Shown piece after piece: positions 1 through 8,529 of a stretch of 64,000 nucleotides of DNA (the first letter of the stretch is position 1; each line of letters begins with the position of its first letter). The notes under the pieces were generated by a model that did no database searches, had not been told where the DNA came from, and was given only the letters and a program-made list of their open reading frames with translations. Both the position numbers and the translations under genes were made by a program. The DNA is from a candidate division LCP-89 bacterium. GTDB lineage: Bacteria > Electryoneota > B3-LCP. The stretch is taken from NCBI GenBank assembly GCA_025774555.1, contig JALGVT010000014.1, positions 1 through 64,000 of the forward strand, in the 5' to 3' direction.

Positions 1-2
1 TT

Positions 3-143
3 GCTAAACTGGTCAACGGCTGGAGAGACGCTGGTTATCATGAGGTTACCTTCGATGCGTCGGATCTTGCTTCCGGCATTTATCTGTATCGTATCGAAGC
101 TGGAGAGTTCACGGCAACGGGGAAGATGGTACTGATAAAGTAA
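3..143 (+). CDS. C-terminal end of a T9SS type A sorted secreted protein (5' partial)
   Basis: The window opens inside a gene. Reading from base 3 gives 46 residues and a TAA stop, containing [23 protein letters not shown] and the end GKMVLIK. This is the classic C-terminal sorting domain of type IX secretion cargo: a short beta-sandwich ending in a basic residue. It closely resembles the end of the beta-helix protein at 38871-40646 ([29 protein letters not shown]), so the two are probably paralogous surface or secreted proteins. The functional part of the protein lies outside the window and cannot be described. Confidence 0.85.
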   Translation, partial: AKLVNGWRDAGYHEVTFDASDLASGIYLYRIEAGEFTATGKMVLIK

Positions 144-160
144 GACGCAGAATGTGTCAT

Positions 161-178
161 CCCCCGACCTGTCGGGGG
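161..178. repeat. Short palindrome of a dispersed intergenic repeat type
   Basis: CCCCCGACCTGTCGGGGG is an 8-bp perfect inverted repeat around a 2-nt centre, followed by GATCCAGC. It has no T-run, so it is unlikely to be the terminator itself. Similar GC-rich palindromes recur at 52.98-53.08 kb and 62.4 kb in this window, suggesting a family of mobile or slippage-derived intergenic repeats. Confidence 0.4.
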
Positions 179-216
179 ATCCAGCAGGGACGAGGTTACC
201 TCGCCCATACAATATT

Positions 217-246
217 AAAAGGCGATTCTCGTGATCGCCTTTTTAT
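217..246. terminator. Bidirectional intrinsic terminator
   Basis: AAAA-GGCGAT, a 7-nt loop, then ATCGCC-TTTTTAT. The hairpin has A residues on the left and T residues on the right, so it can end transcription from both sides. It lies between the sorted-protein tail on the plus strand and the convergent acetyltransferase on the minus strand. Confidence 0.75.
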
Positions 247-318
247 AAACTTCTTGTTTGCTTTTCTATTTTGAGTTTAATATCACATCGATTAAAGTAA
301 CTCACAGAGATATTTTCT

Positions 319-945
319 TTAATCGGTTGCCGATTCGAGTGAGCGCTGCAACCGTATTTCATCCAACACGGGAATACCGGCAAATCCGGTTAGTTCGTCC
401 CCGTGATGATCTGCAACTTTGCCGGAGAGCAATTCGGTGAATCTGAATCCCATCTTTTGATAGACACAGAGCGCTGGAATGTCATCGTTCGTAGTTGCAA
501 CCTTCGCTGTATTACAACCCTGTTTCCGCCCCTGTTCAAGCGCTTCATTGATGAGTCTGCGAGCGATTCCCTGACCCTGGTACTCTGGATACACGTTCAG
601 GATCACGATGTAGAGCGTATCGTCTATCTTTTTATAGGAGATCATTCCCGCGGTTTCATCTTCAACCAACGCTAAAATGTTCGTGCATTGATAAGCGTCA
701 AAGACCTGATCGAAACAGTGAAATTCGGTCTCATCCCAGAAATAGTCACAGATTTCCTGCACCTCGTCTTTCTCCTCATTGTAAGCTCTGCGAAGAACGA
801 TATTCGCTTCAGCAACGGGATCGTCCGGTTTCGCCTGATCCTCTTTCGCTTCCCGACTTACGACTAAGATGTCCGCATCGCCCATGTTGATATAACGGTC
901 TCTAAGCGGACAGTAGTACTGAGGGTTGCGGTCAGTAGCGCCCAT
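319..945 (-). CDS. GNAT-family N-acetyltransferase
   Basis: This is a 208-residue protein with a GNAT fold in its C-terminal two thirds. The acetyl-CoA pyrophosphate-binding motif A is visible as YQGQGIARRLI, preceded by the strand LYIVILNVYPE, and followed by the usual late motif with PALCVYQKMGF. The acceptor substrate cannot be told from sequence. About 65 N-terminal residues before the GNAT core are not recognised (they include YYCPLRDRYIN). I chose the ATG at 945 over an in-frame GTG at 987: AGAGGAG sits 11 nt before the ATG, and a promoter with -10 TATAAT at 970-975 would place transcription start downstream of 987. The gene is monocistronic and transcribed away from the envC-like gene. 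GNAT identity is certain at family level only. Confidence 0.85.
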   Translation of the reverse strand: MGATDRNPQYYCPLRDRYINMGDADILVVSREAKEDQAKPDDPVAEANIVLRRAYNEEKDEVQEICDYFWDETEFHCFDQVFDAYQCTNILALVEDETAGMISYKKIDDTLYIVILNVYPEYQGQGIARRLINEALEQGRKQGCNTAKVATTNDDIPALCVYQKMGFRFTELLSGKVADHHGDELTGFAGIPVLDEIRLQRSLESATD

Positions 946-969
946 GCCTTGGTAAACTCCTCTCTTACT

Positions 970-997
970 ATTATATGTTTGTAGCACTTAACAACAA
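970..997 (-). promoter_or_regulatory. Sigma70-type promoter of the acetyltransferase
   Basis: On the minus strand TTGTTG (992-997) and a perfect TATAAT (970-975) are separated by 16 bp. The predicted start near 963 gives a leader of about 18 nt that contains the AGAGGAG ribosome site, which supports the 945 start codon. Confidence 0.6.
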
Positions 998-1158
998 TAT
1001 ATTACTAAAAAAATAAAATGTCAATAAAAATCCCAGGCGAGTTTAGCTTCAACTTGTTTCCGAGAATTGTTCACTAATCCGTGCAATCTCACCTCGCTCT
1101 CGAATGATATTCTATTAAATCCAGTCTTATTAAAAATTGGTAGAATGGTTTTTTTTAC

Positions 1159-1187
1159 TTGCATTTGAAGGGTAATTATCCTATTTT
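1159..1187 (+). promoter_or_regulatory. Possible promoter of the envC-like gene
   Basis: TTGCAT and TATTTT are separated by 17 bp, about 35 nt before the first possible start codon. The match is moderate and the region is AT-rich, so chance is possible. Confidence 0.35.
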
Positions 1188-1222
1188 GTAGTGATATCGA
1201 ATTTTCCTTCAATTTTTCGACT

Positions 1223-2509
1223 GTGTTTAGCTTGAGGAGAACGCAAACATACTGTTTTTATCCGCTTATCTGCCTGATAATCGTCTGTGCCGGATTGTTA
1301 CCGGGTACAGCTTTCACACAGAGTGAATCGAATCAGGTCGGATTGCAGTTAGAACAGCTTCGCAAGGAGATCCAGGAATATGAGAAAAGGGTCTCTGAAA
1401 GCCAAAGCAGGGAGAAGAATCTCCTTCAGGAACTGGAGGATTTCGACCGTGAGATCGGACTACGACTCGAGCTGATTGGTCGTTTAAAGAGCGAGAAGAA
1501 ACGAACCGAAGCTTCGATGGCGGTAATTAAAAGTGATCTCGCTGCACTGCAGGTTGAAATCGACCGAACATACCGCGATTCATTAGCGGTGGCAAAAGAA
1601 CGCGATGCGCTGGCTGCGCTGGTCAGCAGAAGAGCGGTTTATGCCTATAAATATCTCCAGCGCGATCTACTCCTGGCTATCCTCACTTCGCATACTGCTC
1701 TGCAGATGCTGGAACGACAGGAATATATCAAACGTATATCCGAAGCGGATCGAGCCAATATTTATAAGCTGGACCAGAAGAACCGGAAACTTAGCCGAAT
1801 AAGTCGTCTCCTAAGCGAGAAAAAGCAGGAAAAAAGCGACCGTTTGAGCCATCTCCGGGAAACAGCACAATATAAAGAAAGCCTGATTGCTGAAGAAAAC
1901 TCAGAAGCGGAGCTGCTGCACAGCCGGCGCACCGATAGGGAGTATCTACTCGGTCAGATACGTCAGGATCAGAGTCTGCTCCTCCAGCAGATAAGCGATA
2001 AGAAACTGGCAGCCGATAGGATTGAAAACCTCATTCGCAGCCTGGAAACTCAGCGTGAAAACCTTCCTGCGCTGCCAGAAGTAACCTGGGCGCCCGAGGT
2101 GCCTTTCAGCCAGTTGAAAGGCAAGATGAACTGGCCCACCGCGGGAAAAGTGGTTTCTAAATTCGGCCTACAACGGCATAAAAAGCTGGAGACTGTAACA
2201 GAAAATCCCGGAATAGAAATCGAGTCTAAGGAGGAGACTCCGGTATTCACGGTCTGCACGGGCGAGGTTACCAAAATCACCTGGATGCGCGGCTATGGCA
2301 ATACCGTATTAGTCAATCATCAGGATGGATATTATACTGTCTATGCTCACCTGGGTACTATCTACGTCCATGAGGGTCAGATTATCCAGGCAGGCAACAT
2401 GATAGGTCGCGTTGGTCAGTCGGGCTCTCTGGAAGGACCGAGACTCCATTTTGAAGTCTGGGCGAAACGCGAAAAACAGGATCCTTTAACCTGGCTATCC
2501 AAGAATTAA
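1223..2509 (+). CDS. EnvC/NlpD-like murein hydrolase activator (degenerate M23/LytM domain)
   Basis: A 428-residue exported protein. After an N-terminal hydrophobic signal (CFYPLICLIIVCAGLLPG) come about 250 residues of charged coiled coil, then a C-terminal LytM/M23 domain from about residue 300 (LKGKMNWPTAGKVVSKFG) to the end. In active M23 peptidases zinc is held by GxHxGxD and HxH. Here the first motif reads GIEIES and the second RLHFEV, so at least two ligands are missing, while YAHLG is kept. Loss of ligands is the hallmark of EnvC/NlpD proteins, which bind and activate periplasmic amidases during cell separation instead of cutting peptidoglycan. The start is uncertain: GTG at 1223 has no clear ribosome site and TTG at 1232 is also possible. 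It is the first gene of a plus-strand run with holB 46 bp downstream. Confidence 0.8.
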   Translation: MFSLRRTQTYCFYPLICLIIVCAGLLPGTAFTQSESNQVGLQLEQLRKEIQEYEKRVSESQSREKNLLQELEDFDREIGLRLELIGRLKSEKKRTEASMAVIKSDLAALQVEIDRTYRDSLAVAKERDALAALVSRRAVYAYKYLQRDLLLAILTSHTALQMLERQEYIKRISEADRANIYKLDQKNRKLSRISRLLSEKKQEKSDRLSHLRETAQYKESLIAEENSEAELLHSRRTDREYLLGQIRQDQSLLLQQISDKKLAADRIENLIRSLETQRENLPALPEVTWAPEVPFSQLKGKMNWPTAGKVVSKFGLQRHKKLETVTENPGIEIESKEETPVFTVCTGEVTKITWMRGYGNTVLVNHQDGYYTVYAHLGTIYVHEGQIIQAGNMIGRVGQSGSLEGPRLHFEVWAKREKQDPLTWLSKN

Positions 2510-2555
2510 CGATGGGACAAACTATCATTATTTCAATCAATAACCAGTATCAGCA

Positions 2556-3689
2556 ATGCCCTTAGAACAACTGATAGAACAGCAGCGCGCACGCCGCATT
2601 ATCGAGAACATGGTCAACAGCGACCGGCTGCCTCATGCGCTCCTGTTCTGGGGACCCGCGGGAGCCGGGAAATCCGTCGCTGCTATTGAACTGGTGAAAT
2701 GGCTCAACTGCCTGAAATTTCCTGAGGGTCCCTGCGGAACGTGTGAATCGTGCGTTAAATTCCAGGTATTAGAGCATCCACACTTCCGCTATCAGATGCC
2801 GCTTCCGAGAAAACTGTTAGCAAATCCCGAAGAGGGAGAGCTGACCAAAGCGGGCGCTGAAGAGCTGGCTGAGATATTCGCCAATAAAGGTCATAATCCG
2901 TATTACACTGCGGAAATAAAGGGCGCTCAGTTTATTCTCATCGGACAGATCAGATCTCTGCTGAAATGGGCAAGCGTCCGCGCTTTCTCTGACAAGCCGC
3001 GTCTGGCGCTTATCGATCATGCGGATCGCTTGAAGGAGGAAGCAGGCAATGCCCTCTTAAAACTATTAGAAGAACCGCCGCAGCATTTCTTATTGATATT
3101 AACGGCGGAAACCCCGGAAGACATCCTCCCCACCCTGAGATCGAGGTGCCACCTTATTGAATTTGATCGTCTCGGGAATCAGGTCGTCTGCGAAGAAATA
3201 CGAAAGCTCGGAGTCGAAGACGCTTCTAAAGCACAGGAAATCGCAAATCTCTCCGCAGGGAATCTTAGCAGGGCGCTGCAGATCGCCAATAACCCGAAAG
3301 ATGCCGCAGATCTGCATGATTTTGCCGTCAATATCGTTCGACACTCTTTAGGACGGAACCCGATTGAACTGAATTCACTGCTTGAAAAATGGACGGCATT
3401 GGATAGCTCGGAACAGCTTATAACCCTTGAGATCATTTCAACCTGGCTTCGAGATGCCGCTGTCTTAAAGGAGCTTGGCGAAAACGGTGAAAACAGGATT
3501 ATCAACAACCAGCATTTAATTCTGCTGAGGAAATTCGTTGCCAACTGCCCGGACGCCGATTTTGTCGCTTCGACAAAGCTGGCGGAAAAAGCGAGGGCGC
3601 GCATGGATGGTAACGCTCTGCCACAATTAACATTTCTGATGCTGACGCGCCATCTATATCGTGAGATCTATCAGAAAAAGCCTGTATAA
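2556..3689 (+). CDS. holB: DNA polymerase III delta' subunit
   Basis: A 377-residue clamp-loader AAA+ protein. The Walker A motif GPAGAGKS is near residue 34, a zinc-binding segment with CGTCESC follows at about residues 52-65, and the sensor/arginine-finger motif LRSRC is at about residue 188, followed by the collar domain. Delta' is the stator of the clamp loader that opens the sliding clamp with gamma/tau and delta. The neighbour immediately downstream is the PSP1 gene ricT; holB-ricT is a conserved pair in many bacteria (in Bacillus subtilis holB-yaaT), which supports both calls. Spacing to ricT is 18 nt, so the two are probably cotranscribed. Confidence 0.93.
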   Translation: MPLEQLIEQQRARRIIENMVNSDRLPHALLFWGPAGAGKSVAAIELVKWLNCLKFPEGPCGTCESCVKFQVLEHPHFRYQMPLPRKLLANPEEGELTKAGAEELAEIFANKGHNPYYTAEIKGAQFILIGQIRSLLKWASVRAFSDKPRLALIDHADRLKEEAGNALLKLLEEPPQHFLLILTAETPEDILPTLRSRCHLIEFDRLGNQVVCEEIRKLGVEDASKAQEIANLSAGNLSRALQIANNPKDAADLHDFAVNIVRHSLGRNPIELNSLLEKWTALDSSEQLITLEIISTWLRDAAVLKELGENGENRIINNQHLILLRKFVANCPDADFVASTKLAEKARARMDGNALPQLTFLMLTRHLYREIYQKKPV

Positions 3690-3707
3690 ACATGCAAAAG
3701 AAAATAT

Positions 3708-4883
3708 ATGGAAGAAATAAATCAAAATAATACTCCGAAGATTGCCGAGGATCGTGAGACACCGGGCCTTATCCCTAAATATCAGGAGGGTATTTACCCT
3801 GTTATCAGCGTAGAGTTTAAAGGGAATCGGCGCCAGAGGTTCAGCAATCCAATGGAATTCCCCTTTAAAGTTGGGAATAAAGTCGTTGTGCGTGTGGATA
3901 AGGGTGAAGACCTGGGCGTCGTCAATCATCTTCTCGAGCAACAGCCTGAGAATCTGCCGGAGCCTGAACATGAAGTGCTTCGCAAAGCTACTGCAAAGGA
4001 TTTGAAAATCCTCGCTGAATACCGAGGCAGGGAGGATGAAGCGAAGAATATCTGCAAAGAGAAAATCGCTAATCACGACTTGAAAATGAAGCTAGTTGAC
4101 GTCGAATACCAGTTTGACGGACGCAAATTGATTTTCTATTTTACGGCAGATGGACGGATTGATTTCCGGCAGTTGGTCAAAGACCTGGCGGCAACGTTTC
4201 GTACGCGCATCGAACTCAGACAGATCGGAACGCGCGACGAGATCCGGCGTTTCGGTGGTCTGGGACCGTGTGGAAGGACTCTCTGCTGCGTGACTTTCAT
4301 AACTGAGTTCTGCCCCATTACCACACAGATGGCAAAAGACCAGAATCTACCTCTGAATCCCAACAAGATTTCCGGCTGCTGTGGTCGTTTAAAATGCTGC
4401 TTACAGCATGAATTGGACAGCTACCACGATGCTTTACAAAAACTTCCCCGTTGGGATACGAGGCTGATGACTAAGAAGGGACCGGCTTATGTCGAAAAAC
4501 TGGACGTTTTCGAACACGCAGCTTTTCTGCGCTATACTTCCGGCGATCTGGAAAGAGTGGAAGCTGAAGATATGGAAAAGATTATCTCGCCTGATTTCGA
4601 TCCGCAGGCGACAGAACAGACTGCGCAACAATCTGAAATCATCGACGAAGAGCTGATACTGGACGACGAAGAAGGATGCGCGGGAGCGGGGACTCAGTCT
4701 CCTTCGGCATCTGTCCAGAAGCAGCGCAAGTCTGATAAGAGACGCCCTCCGCATCCCAGGAAGAGATCCGGTAAACATCTCCAGAATAACCCAAATGTCC
4801 CCCAGCGAAACAACCATAATAACAAAGCAAATTATAAGAAGCATAAAACTGATAACAGTCAAAATAGCAATGAAAGAAGCTGA
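3708..4883 (+). CDS. ricT: PSP1-domain protein RicT (YaaT)
   Basis: A 391-residue cytoplasmic protein with a PSP1 domain at about residues 20-260. The cysteine cluster is clear: GPCGRTLCCV, then EFCPI, then SGCCGRLKCC, eight Cys in all, matching the family whose Bacillus member binds iron-sulphur clusters. There RicT, with RicA and RicF, steers RNase Y and affects competence, sporulation and biofilm; in lineages without that partner set its role is less clear. The C-terminal 100 residues are low-complexity, acidic and then very basic (RPPHPRKRSGKH, NNKANYKKHK), suggesting an RNA-binding tail not found in the shorter Bacillus protein. It lies between holB and metG as in several other phyla. 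Confidence 0.88.
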   Translation: MEEINQNNTPKIAEDRETPGLIPKYQEGIYPVISVEFKGNRRQRFSNPMEFPFKVGNKVVVRVDKGEDLGVVNHLLEQQPENLPEPEHEVLRKATAKDLKILAEYRGREDEAKNICKEKIANHDLKMKLVDVEYQFDGRKLIFYFTADGRIDFRQLVKDLAATFRTRIELRQIGTRDEIRRFGGLGPCGRTLCCVTFITEFCPITTQMAKDQNLPLNPNKISGCCGRLKCCLQHELDSYHDALQKLPRWDTRLMTKKGPAYVEKLDVFEHAAFLRYTSGDLERVEAEDMEKIISPDFDPQATEQTAQQSEIIDEELILDDEEGCAGAGTQSPSASVQKQRKSDKRRPPHPRKRSGKHLQNNPNVPQRNNHNNKANYKKHKTDNSQNSNERS

Positions 4884-4943
4884 ACAGCCTGTCGCTTTAC
4901 TATCCGCCTGAGATAGTCATTCGGAATAAATTAAATCAAGACT

Positions 4944-5753
4944 ATGGAAAACAAATTCTACATTACCACACCGATATATTACGTCAACGATGAGCCGCAT
5001 ATCGGACATGCTTACTGCAGTGTCATTGCAGATATTTTAGCGCGATATCACCGTCTCTTCGGTGATGACGTTTTCTTCCTGACCGGAACTGACGAGCACG
5101 GTCAGAAAGTCGCGGAAGCGGCGGCAGAATCCAATAGAACGCCACAGCAGCATTGCGATTTAATGGTAAAGCGCTTCCAGAAAGTCTGGGAGAAGCTGAA
5201 CCTGAGCCACGATGATTTTATTCGCACCACCGAACAGCGCCACAAAATAATAGTTCAGGAAATCCTGCGGAAGTTGTGGGAGGCAGGCGAAATCTACGAA
5301 GATGAATACGAGGGCTGGTATTGTGTGCCGGAGGAGAGATTCTGGACAGAAAAAGACCTGGATGACGGAAACTGCCCGTCCTGCGGTCGTGAAGTGCAGC
5401 GTCTCACCGAAAAGAACTACTTCTTCAGAATGGGGAAATATCAGGATTGGCTGATAGACCATATCAAAACGCATCCACGATTTATTCTACCTGAATCCCG
5501 TAAAAATGAGATCCTCGGCTTTCTCGCCAAACCCTTAGGCGATCTCTGTATATCCCGTCCTGTTGAACGGTTGGCATGGGGGATTCCACTGCCATTTGAT
5601 GAAAAATTCGTCACCTACGTCTGGTTTGACGCTCTTTTCAATTACTATACGATGAAAAATTCGTCACCTACGTCTGGTTTGACGCTCTTTTCAATTACTA
5701 TACTGCGCCGGTTTCCTTGGGAAATGATTTCTGGCCCGCCAGCGTTCATCTGA
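4944..5753 (+). CDS. metG: Methionyl-tRNA synthetase, N-terminal part (frameshifted)
   Basis: This open frame gives the N-terminal catalytic half of Met[19 protein letters not shown] contains the HIGH signature, followed by the GTDEHG motif and a zinc-knuckle region ([19 protein letters not shown]). The true protein sequence runs to [11 protein letters not shown]. After that the frame enters the second copy of a 53-bp duplication and reads 34 unrelated residues to a stop at 5753. The C-terminal half continues in another frame from the duplication to 6829. Deleting one 53-bp copy rejoins the frames as [15 protein letters not shown], exactly as expected for MetRS. As the gene is essential, an assembly error or a very recent duplication is likely. 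Confidence 0.9.
   Translation: MENKFYITTPIYYVNDEPHIGHAYCSVIADILARYHRLFGDDVFFLTGTDEHGQKVAEAAAESNRTPQQHCDLMVKRFQKVWEKLNLSHDDFIRTTEQRHKIIVQEILRKLWEAGEIYEDEYEGWYCVPEERFWTEKDLDDGNCPSCGREVQRLTEKNYFFRMGKYQDWLIDHIKTHPRFILPESRKNEILGFLAKPLGDLCISRPVERLAWGIPLPFDEKFVTYVWFDALFNYYTMKNSSPTSGLTLFSITILRRFPWEMISGPPAFI
5598..5703 (+). repeat. Perfect 53-bp tandem duplication inside metG
   Basis: Bases 5598-5650 and 5651-5703 are identical and abut directly. Both begin GATGAAAAATTCG and end CAATTACTATAC. Since 53 is not a multiple of three, the second copy shifts the frame of metG. The codon GAT starts at 5598 in the frame of the N-terminal half and at 5651 in the frame of the C-terminal half. Confidence 0.97.
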
Positions 5754-6829
5754 TCGGAAAGGATATCCTGACAACCCACTGCGTTTATTGGCCCACCATG
5801 CTAAAAGCTGCGGGACTGCCGCTTCCGGAAACGATTTTCGGACACGGCTGGTGGCTGGTAAATGAAGCGAAGATGTCCAAATCACTGGGTAATGTAGTTA
5901 AGCCGCTGGAACTGGTCGATAAATATGGAGTGGATGCTTTCCGCTTTTTCCTGATTCGCGAAATGTCCTTCGGTATGGATTCTTCTTTCTCTGAAGAGGC
6001 GCTGCTGGCAAACGATCTGGGCAATCTTTACAGTCGTTTGCTGAAGCTGGTGCACAGTTTCTGTGATGGGAAGATACCGGAAAGACAAGGAAAAGGGATC
6101 GACACCGCCCGTTCTTTCTTAGCAGAAGCTCGCCTGAATGTTGAAGAACTCAAATTGAACTCCGCCCTCGATATCATCATGAAGTATATCAGAAGTATCA
6201 ATCGCTTTATCGAGGATACCGCGCCCTGGAAAACCGGGAAAACCGATCCTGATGGGACAAGAAAGAACTTACGAACTGCATTGGAAGACCTGGCAACTGC
6301 CGCCTGGTGTCTCTATCCAATTATGCCGGAAAAGATGAGTGAGATTCTAAGCGCATTTGGGATTGACGATCCCGTAAATTTACCGGAGACAACAGTTGCA
6401 AAGAGCATTAAAACGGGAAAGCAAATACCCCCAAAAGCCTCTCTTTTCCCTCGCGTTAAATACGCGGCGCCCAAGATCGAACAGAAGCCTGAGGCGCCCG
6501 AAGAGGAACTAGTAAGTTTGGATGAATTTAAAAGAGCCAGGCTGAAAATCGCCCGCATCATCAAGGCGGCGCCTGCTCCGAAATCCGATAAATTGCTCCT
6601 GCTCGAAGTCGATATCGGCGGTGAAAAAAAGCAGCTTGTCGCCGGCGTCGCTGAACATTATAAACCTGAAGAGCTGATCGGTCAATTGATCGTCGTGGTA
6701 ACCAACTTGAAACCTGCGCGCATCCGCGGTTTCGACTCCGAGGGGATGCTGCTGGCGGCGGAAGAAAAGGGGAAATTAGTTATTCTCGCTCCCTTAACTG
6801 AAGTCTCACCGGGATCGGAAGTCGGATAA
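5717..6829 (+). CDS. metG: Methionyl-tRNA synthetase, C-terminal part (frameshifted)
   Basis: The second half of MetRS, whose frame is open from 5651. It contains [18 protein letters not shown] with the KMSKS ATP-binding loop, the anticodon-binding helical bundle (FIEDTAPWK), and at the C-terminus an EMAP/Trbp111-type OB-fold tRNA-binding domain of about 100 residues ([35 protein letters not shown]). The domain order is that of a full-length bacterial enzyme of about 650 residues. The nominal ATG at 5717 is internal ([13 protein letters not shown]) and not a natural start. See the N-terminal entry for the 53-bp duplication that separates the halves. Confidence 0.88.
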   Translation: MGNDFWPASVHLIGKDILTTHCVYWPTMLKAAGLPLPETIFGHGWWLVNEAKMSKSLGNVVKPLELVDKYGVDAFRFFLIREMSFGMDSSFSEEALLANDLGNLYSRLLKLVHSFCDGKIPERQGKGIDTARSFLAEARLNVEELKLNSALDIIMKYIRSINRFIEDTAPWKTGKTDPDGTRKNLRTALEDLATAAWCLYPIMPEKMSEILSAFGIDDPVNLPETTVAKSIKTGKQIPPKASLFPRVKYAAPKIEQKPEAPEEELVSLDEFKRARLKIARIIKAAPAPKSDKLLLLEVDIGGEKKQLVAGVAEHYKPEELIGQLIVVVTNLKPARIRGFDSEGMLLAAEEKGKLVILAPLTEVSPGSEVG

Positions 6830-6845
6830 TTCTTATTTATTTGAA

Positions 6846-8402
6846 ATGAGAAGAAAAGATAATCCTGCATCAGACGACATAACGCATGGCATCCCTGAAG
6901 AGTGCTGGAATGAGATCGGCAGCCCTGGAAGAGCGCTGTTTCAGAGCAGCGGGATGGGGCTCGTTTCGTCCACTTTTATGAAGAGAATTGGTAATGCCTG
7001 CGATGAAATAGTCTATTGCGATCAATCCCCGATTGCTCTGCAGAACGCAGCCGACAGATTTGGCATTGACACACTGAATACGACTGCAGCCCCACCCGAT
7101 AAAATTCCCGTCGCAGATGAAACCTTCGACCTCGTGATCTCCTATTGGTCAGCTCATCACTGCGCCCACCCATCAGAGCTGTTTTCGGAAATATTCCGCA
7201 TACTTAAGCAGGGCGGCAGTTTTCTTCTCCTCGACGGATTGAACGTCAAGGGGAATGCGGGGCAGGAAATCCACCGGAAAATCCACAACCTCTGCATAGC
7301 TTTCGATCAGGCAAAAGGGCGAAATCACCATCAGATGCTCACTTTTGCTGAACTTTCAGAATTATCTCAAGCGGCAGGATTTGAAGACTTGAAGAGCTGG
7401 CAGATAAAGCAGACCGAGAGTATGCTCAGCAATTCTGAACGCGCTATCTTCCAGCATGAAATTAAAAGATTGCTGAACCGCGTTTATCCCGGTGAATTAG
7501 CTTCTATTGAAAATGGCAGAAAGAGATTTCAGAAACAGATCAAATCACTGGCTGAAGAATTAGAGTCAACGACTATTCAGATTCACCCCTACTCAGTAAT
7601 TGCATGCAGAAAACCACTGAAAGCGGCAGCTAAGATGAGTTTTACAAATAAAAACAGAACCTCGGGCGCCGCAGAAAAAAGCGATAGTTACCGTGAGCAG
7701 TCCAAACAGATAAACTCAGGCTATCCACTGCGCTTCCGAGACCTGCCGGATGAGCTTAAGCCCCGCGAAAAGCTGATAACATCAGGTCCTCACACGATGA
7801 AAAACCATGAACTGCTGGCAATTCTTCTCGTATCAGGGACCACCAAAGAGAATGTTATCGAACTATCCCGGCGCTTGATTCAGGAGTACGGCAGCCGGGC
7901 CATTGCGCAGGAACGCAGTGTCCGCAGGTTAATGGAAACTTTAGGTATCGGCGCCAAGAAAGCCTGCCAAATCGTGGCGGCGTTCGAGCTGGGACGCAGG
8001 TTTTTTGAAGAACCGCGCAGTAAAGCGCCGACTATCCTCGCCGCAGACGACGCGTATGAATATCTTAAAGAGATGTCAAAGTTCAAGCGCGAGCATTTCA
8101 GAGGTCTCTACCTGAACACGAGGGGCAGGGTTATAAGGGATGAAATCATATCTATTGGAACATTGAACATGTCCGTTGTTCACCCTCGGGAGGTTTTTCT
8201 ACCTGCTGTGGAATTTTCCGCCGCGGCAGTGATACTGGCGCACAATCACCCATCAGGCGATCCGACGCCATCAGAAGAGGATCTGGCGATAACGCGGCAG
8301 ATAGTTGAAGCTGGCAAGGTGATGAGCATCGAGGTCTTCGATCATATTATTGTCGGGAAGGATAAATTTGTCTCTCTCCAGAGAGAAGGATTGCTAAGTT
8401 AG
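6846..8402 (+). CDS. radC: Methyltransferase-like domain fused to RadC (JAMM/MPN)
   Basis: A 518-residue two-domain protein. Residues about 30-255 look like a class I SAM-dependent methyltransferase: an acidic strand end (IVYCDQS), the motif IV/V region FDLVISYWSAHH and post-motif LKQGGSFLLLDG. The glycine-rich motif I is degenerate (FQSSGMGLVSS), so activity is uncertain. Residues about 290-518 are a complete RadC/YkfI-type protein with an N-terminal helix-hairpin-helix segment (ETLGIGAKKACQIVAAFELG) and the JAMM metal motif AHNHPSGDPTPSEED with an upstream Glu (HPREVF). RadC proteins are linked to DNA repair or incoming DNA but their biochemistry is unsettled. An in-frame ATG at 7635 (MSFTNKN) could start RadC alone, but no stop separates the domains. 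It lies 16 nt after metG. Confidence 0.82.
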   Translation: MRRKDNPASDDITHGIPEECWNEIGSPGRALFQSSGMGLVSSTFMKRIGNACDEIVYCDQSPIALQNAADRFGIDTLNTTAAPPDKIPVADETFDLVISYWSAHHCAHPSELFSEIFRILKQGGSFLLLDGLNVKGNAGQEIHRKIHNLCIAFDQAKGRNHHQMLTFAELSELSQAAGFEDLKSWQIKQTESMLSNSERAIFQHEIKRLLNRVYPGELASIENGRKRFQKQIKSLAEELESTTIQIHPYSVIACRKPLKAAAKMSFTNKNRTSGAAEKSDSYREQSKQINSGYPLRFRDLPDELKPREKLITSGPHTMKNHELLAILLVSGTTKENVIELSRRLIQEYGSRAIAQERSVRRLMETLGIGAKKACQIVAAFELGRRFFEEPRSKAPTILAADDAYEYLKEMSKFKREHFRGLYLNTRGRVIRDEIISIGTLNMSVVHPREVFLPAVEFSAAAVILAHNHPSGDPTPSEEDLAITRQIVEAGKVMSIEVFDHIIVGKDKFVSLQREGLLS

Positions 8403-8477
8403 AATACCGACGAAGTGATGGCTGCGCCACAAGGAAATCACTTTTGTAAACCTGTATAATAAGCTGATACAAATAGA

Positions 8478-8514
8478 AAAGAGGCTGCCCCGTTGGGACA
8501 GCCTCTTCTGTTTT
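8478..8514. terminator. Bidirectional intrinsic terminator
   Basis: AAAGAGGCTGCCC, a 4-nt loop and GGGACAGCCTCTTCT form a 12-13 bp stem with one mismatch, followed by GTTTTAG on the plus side and preceded by A-rich sequence for the minus side. It separates the convergent radC fusion and TonB-like gene. Confidence 0.8.
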
Positions 8515-8529
8515 AGTGATAGCATAAGA

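Noticed and set aside
945-987. Longer acetyltransferase starting at GTG 987
   Set aside because: The promoter -10 box lies inside this extension and the ribosome site precedes the ATG at 945.
1021-1212. 63-codon minus-strand frame between the acetyltransferase and envC-like gene
   Set aside because: No ribosome site, AT-rich, no similarity noticed, and it would occupy the promoter region of both neighbours.
3179-3604. 141-codon open frame on the minus strand
   Set aside because: Antisense to holB, composition typical of a shadow frame.
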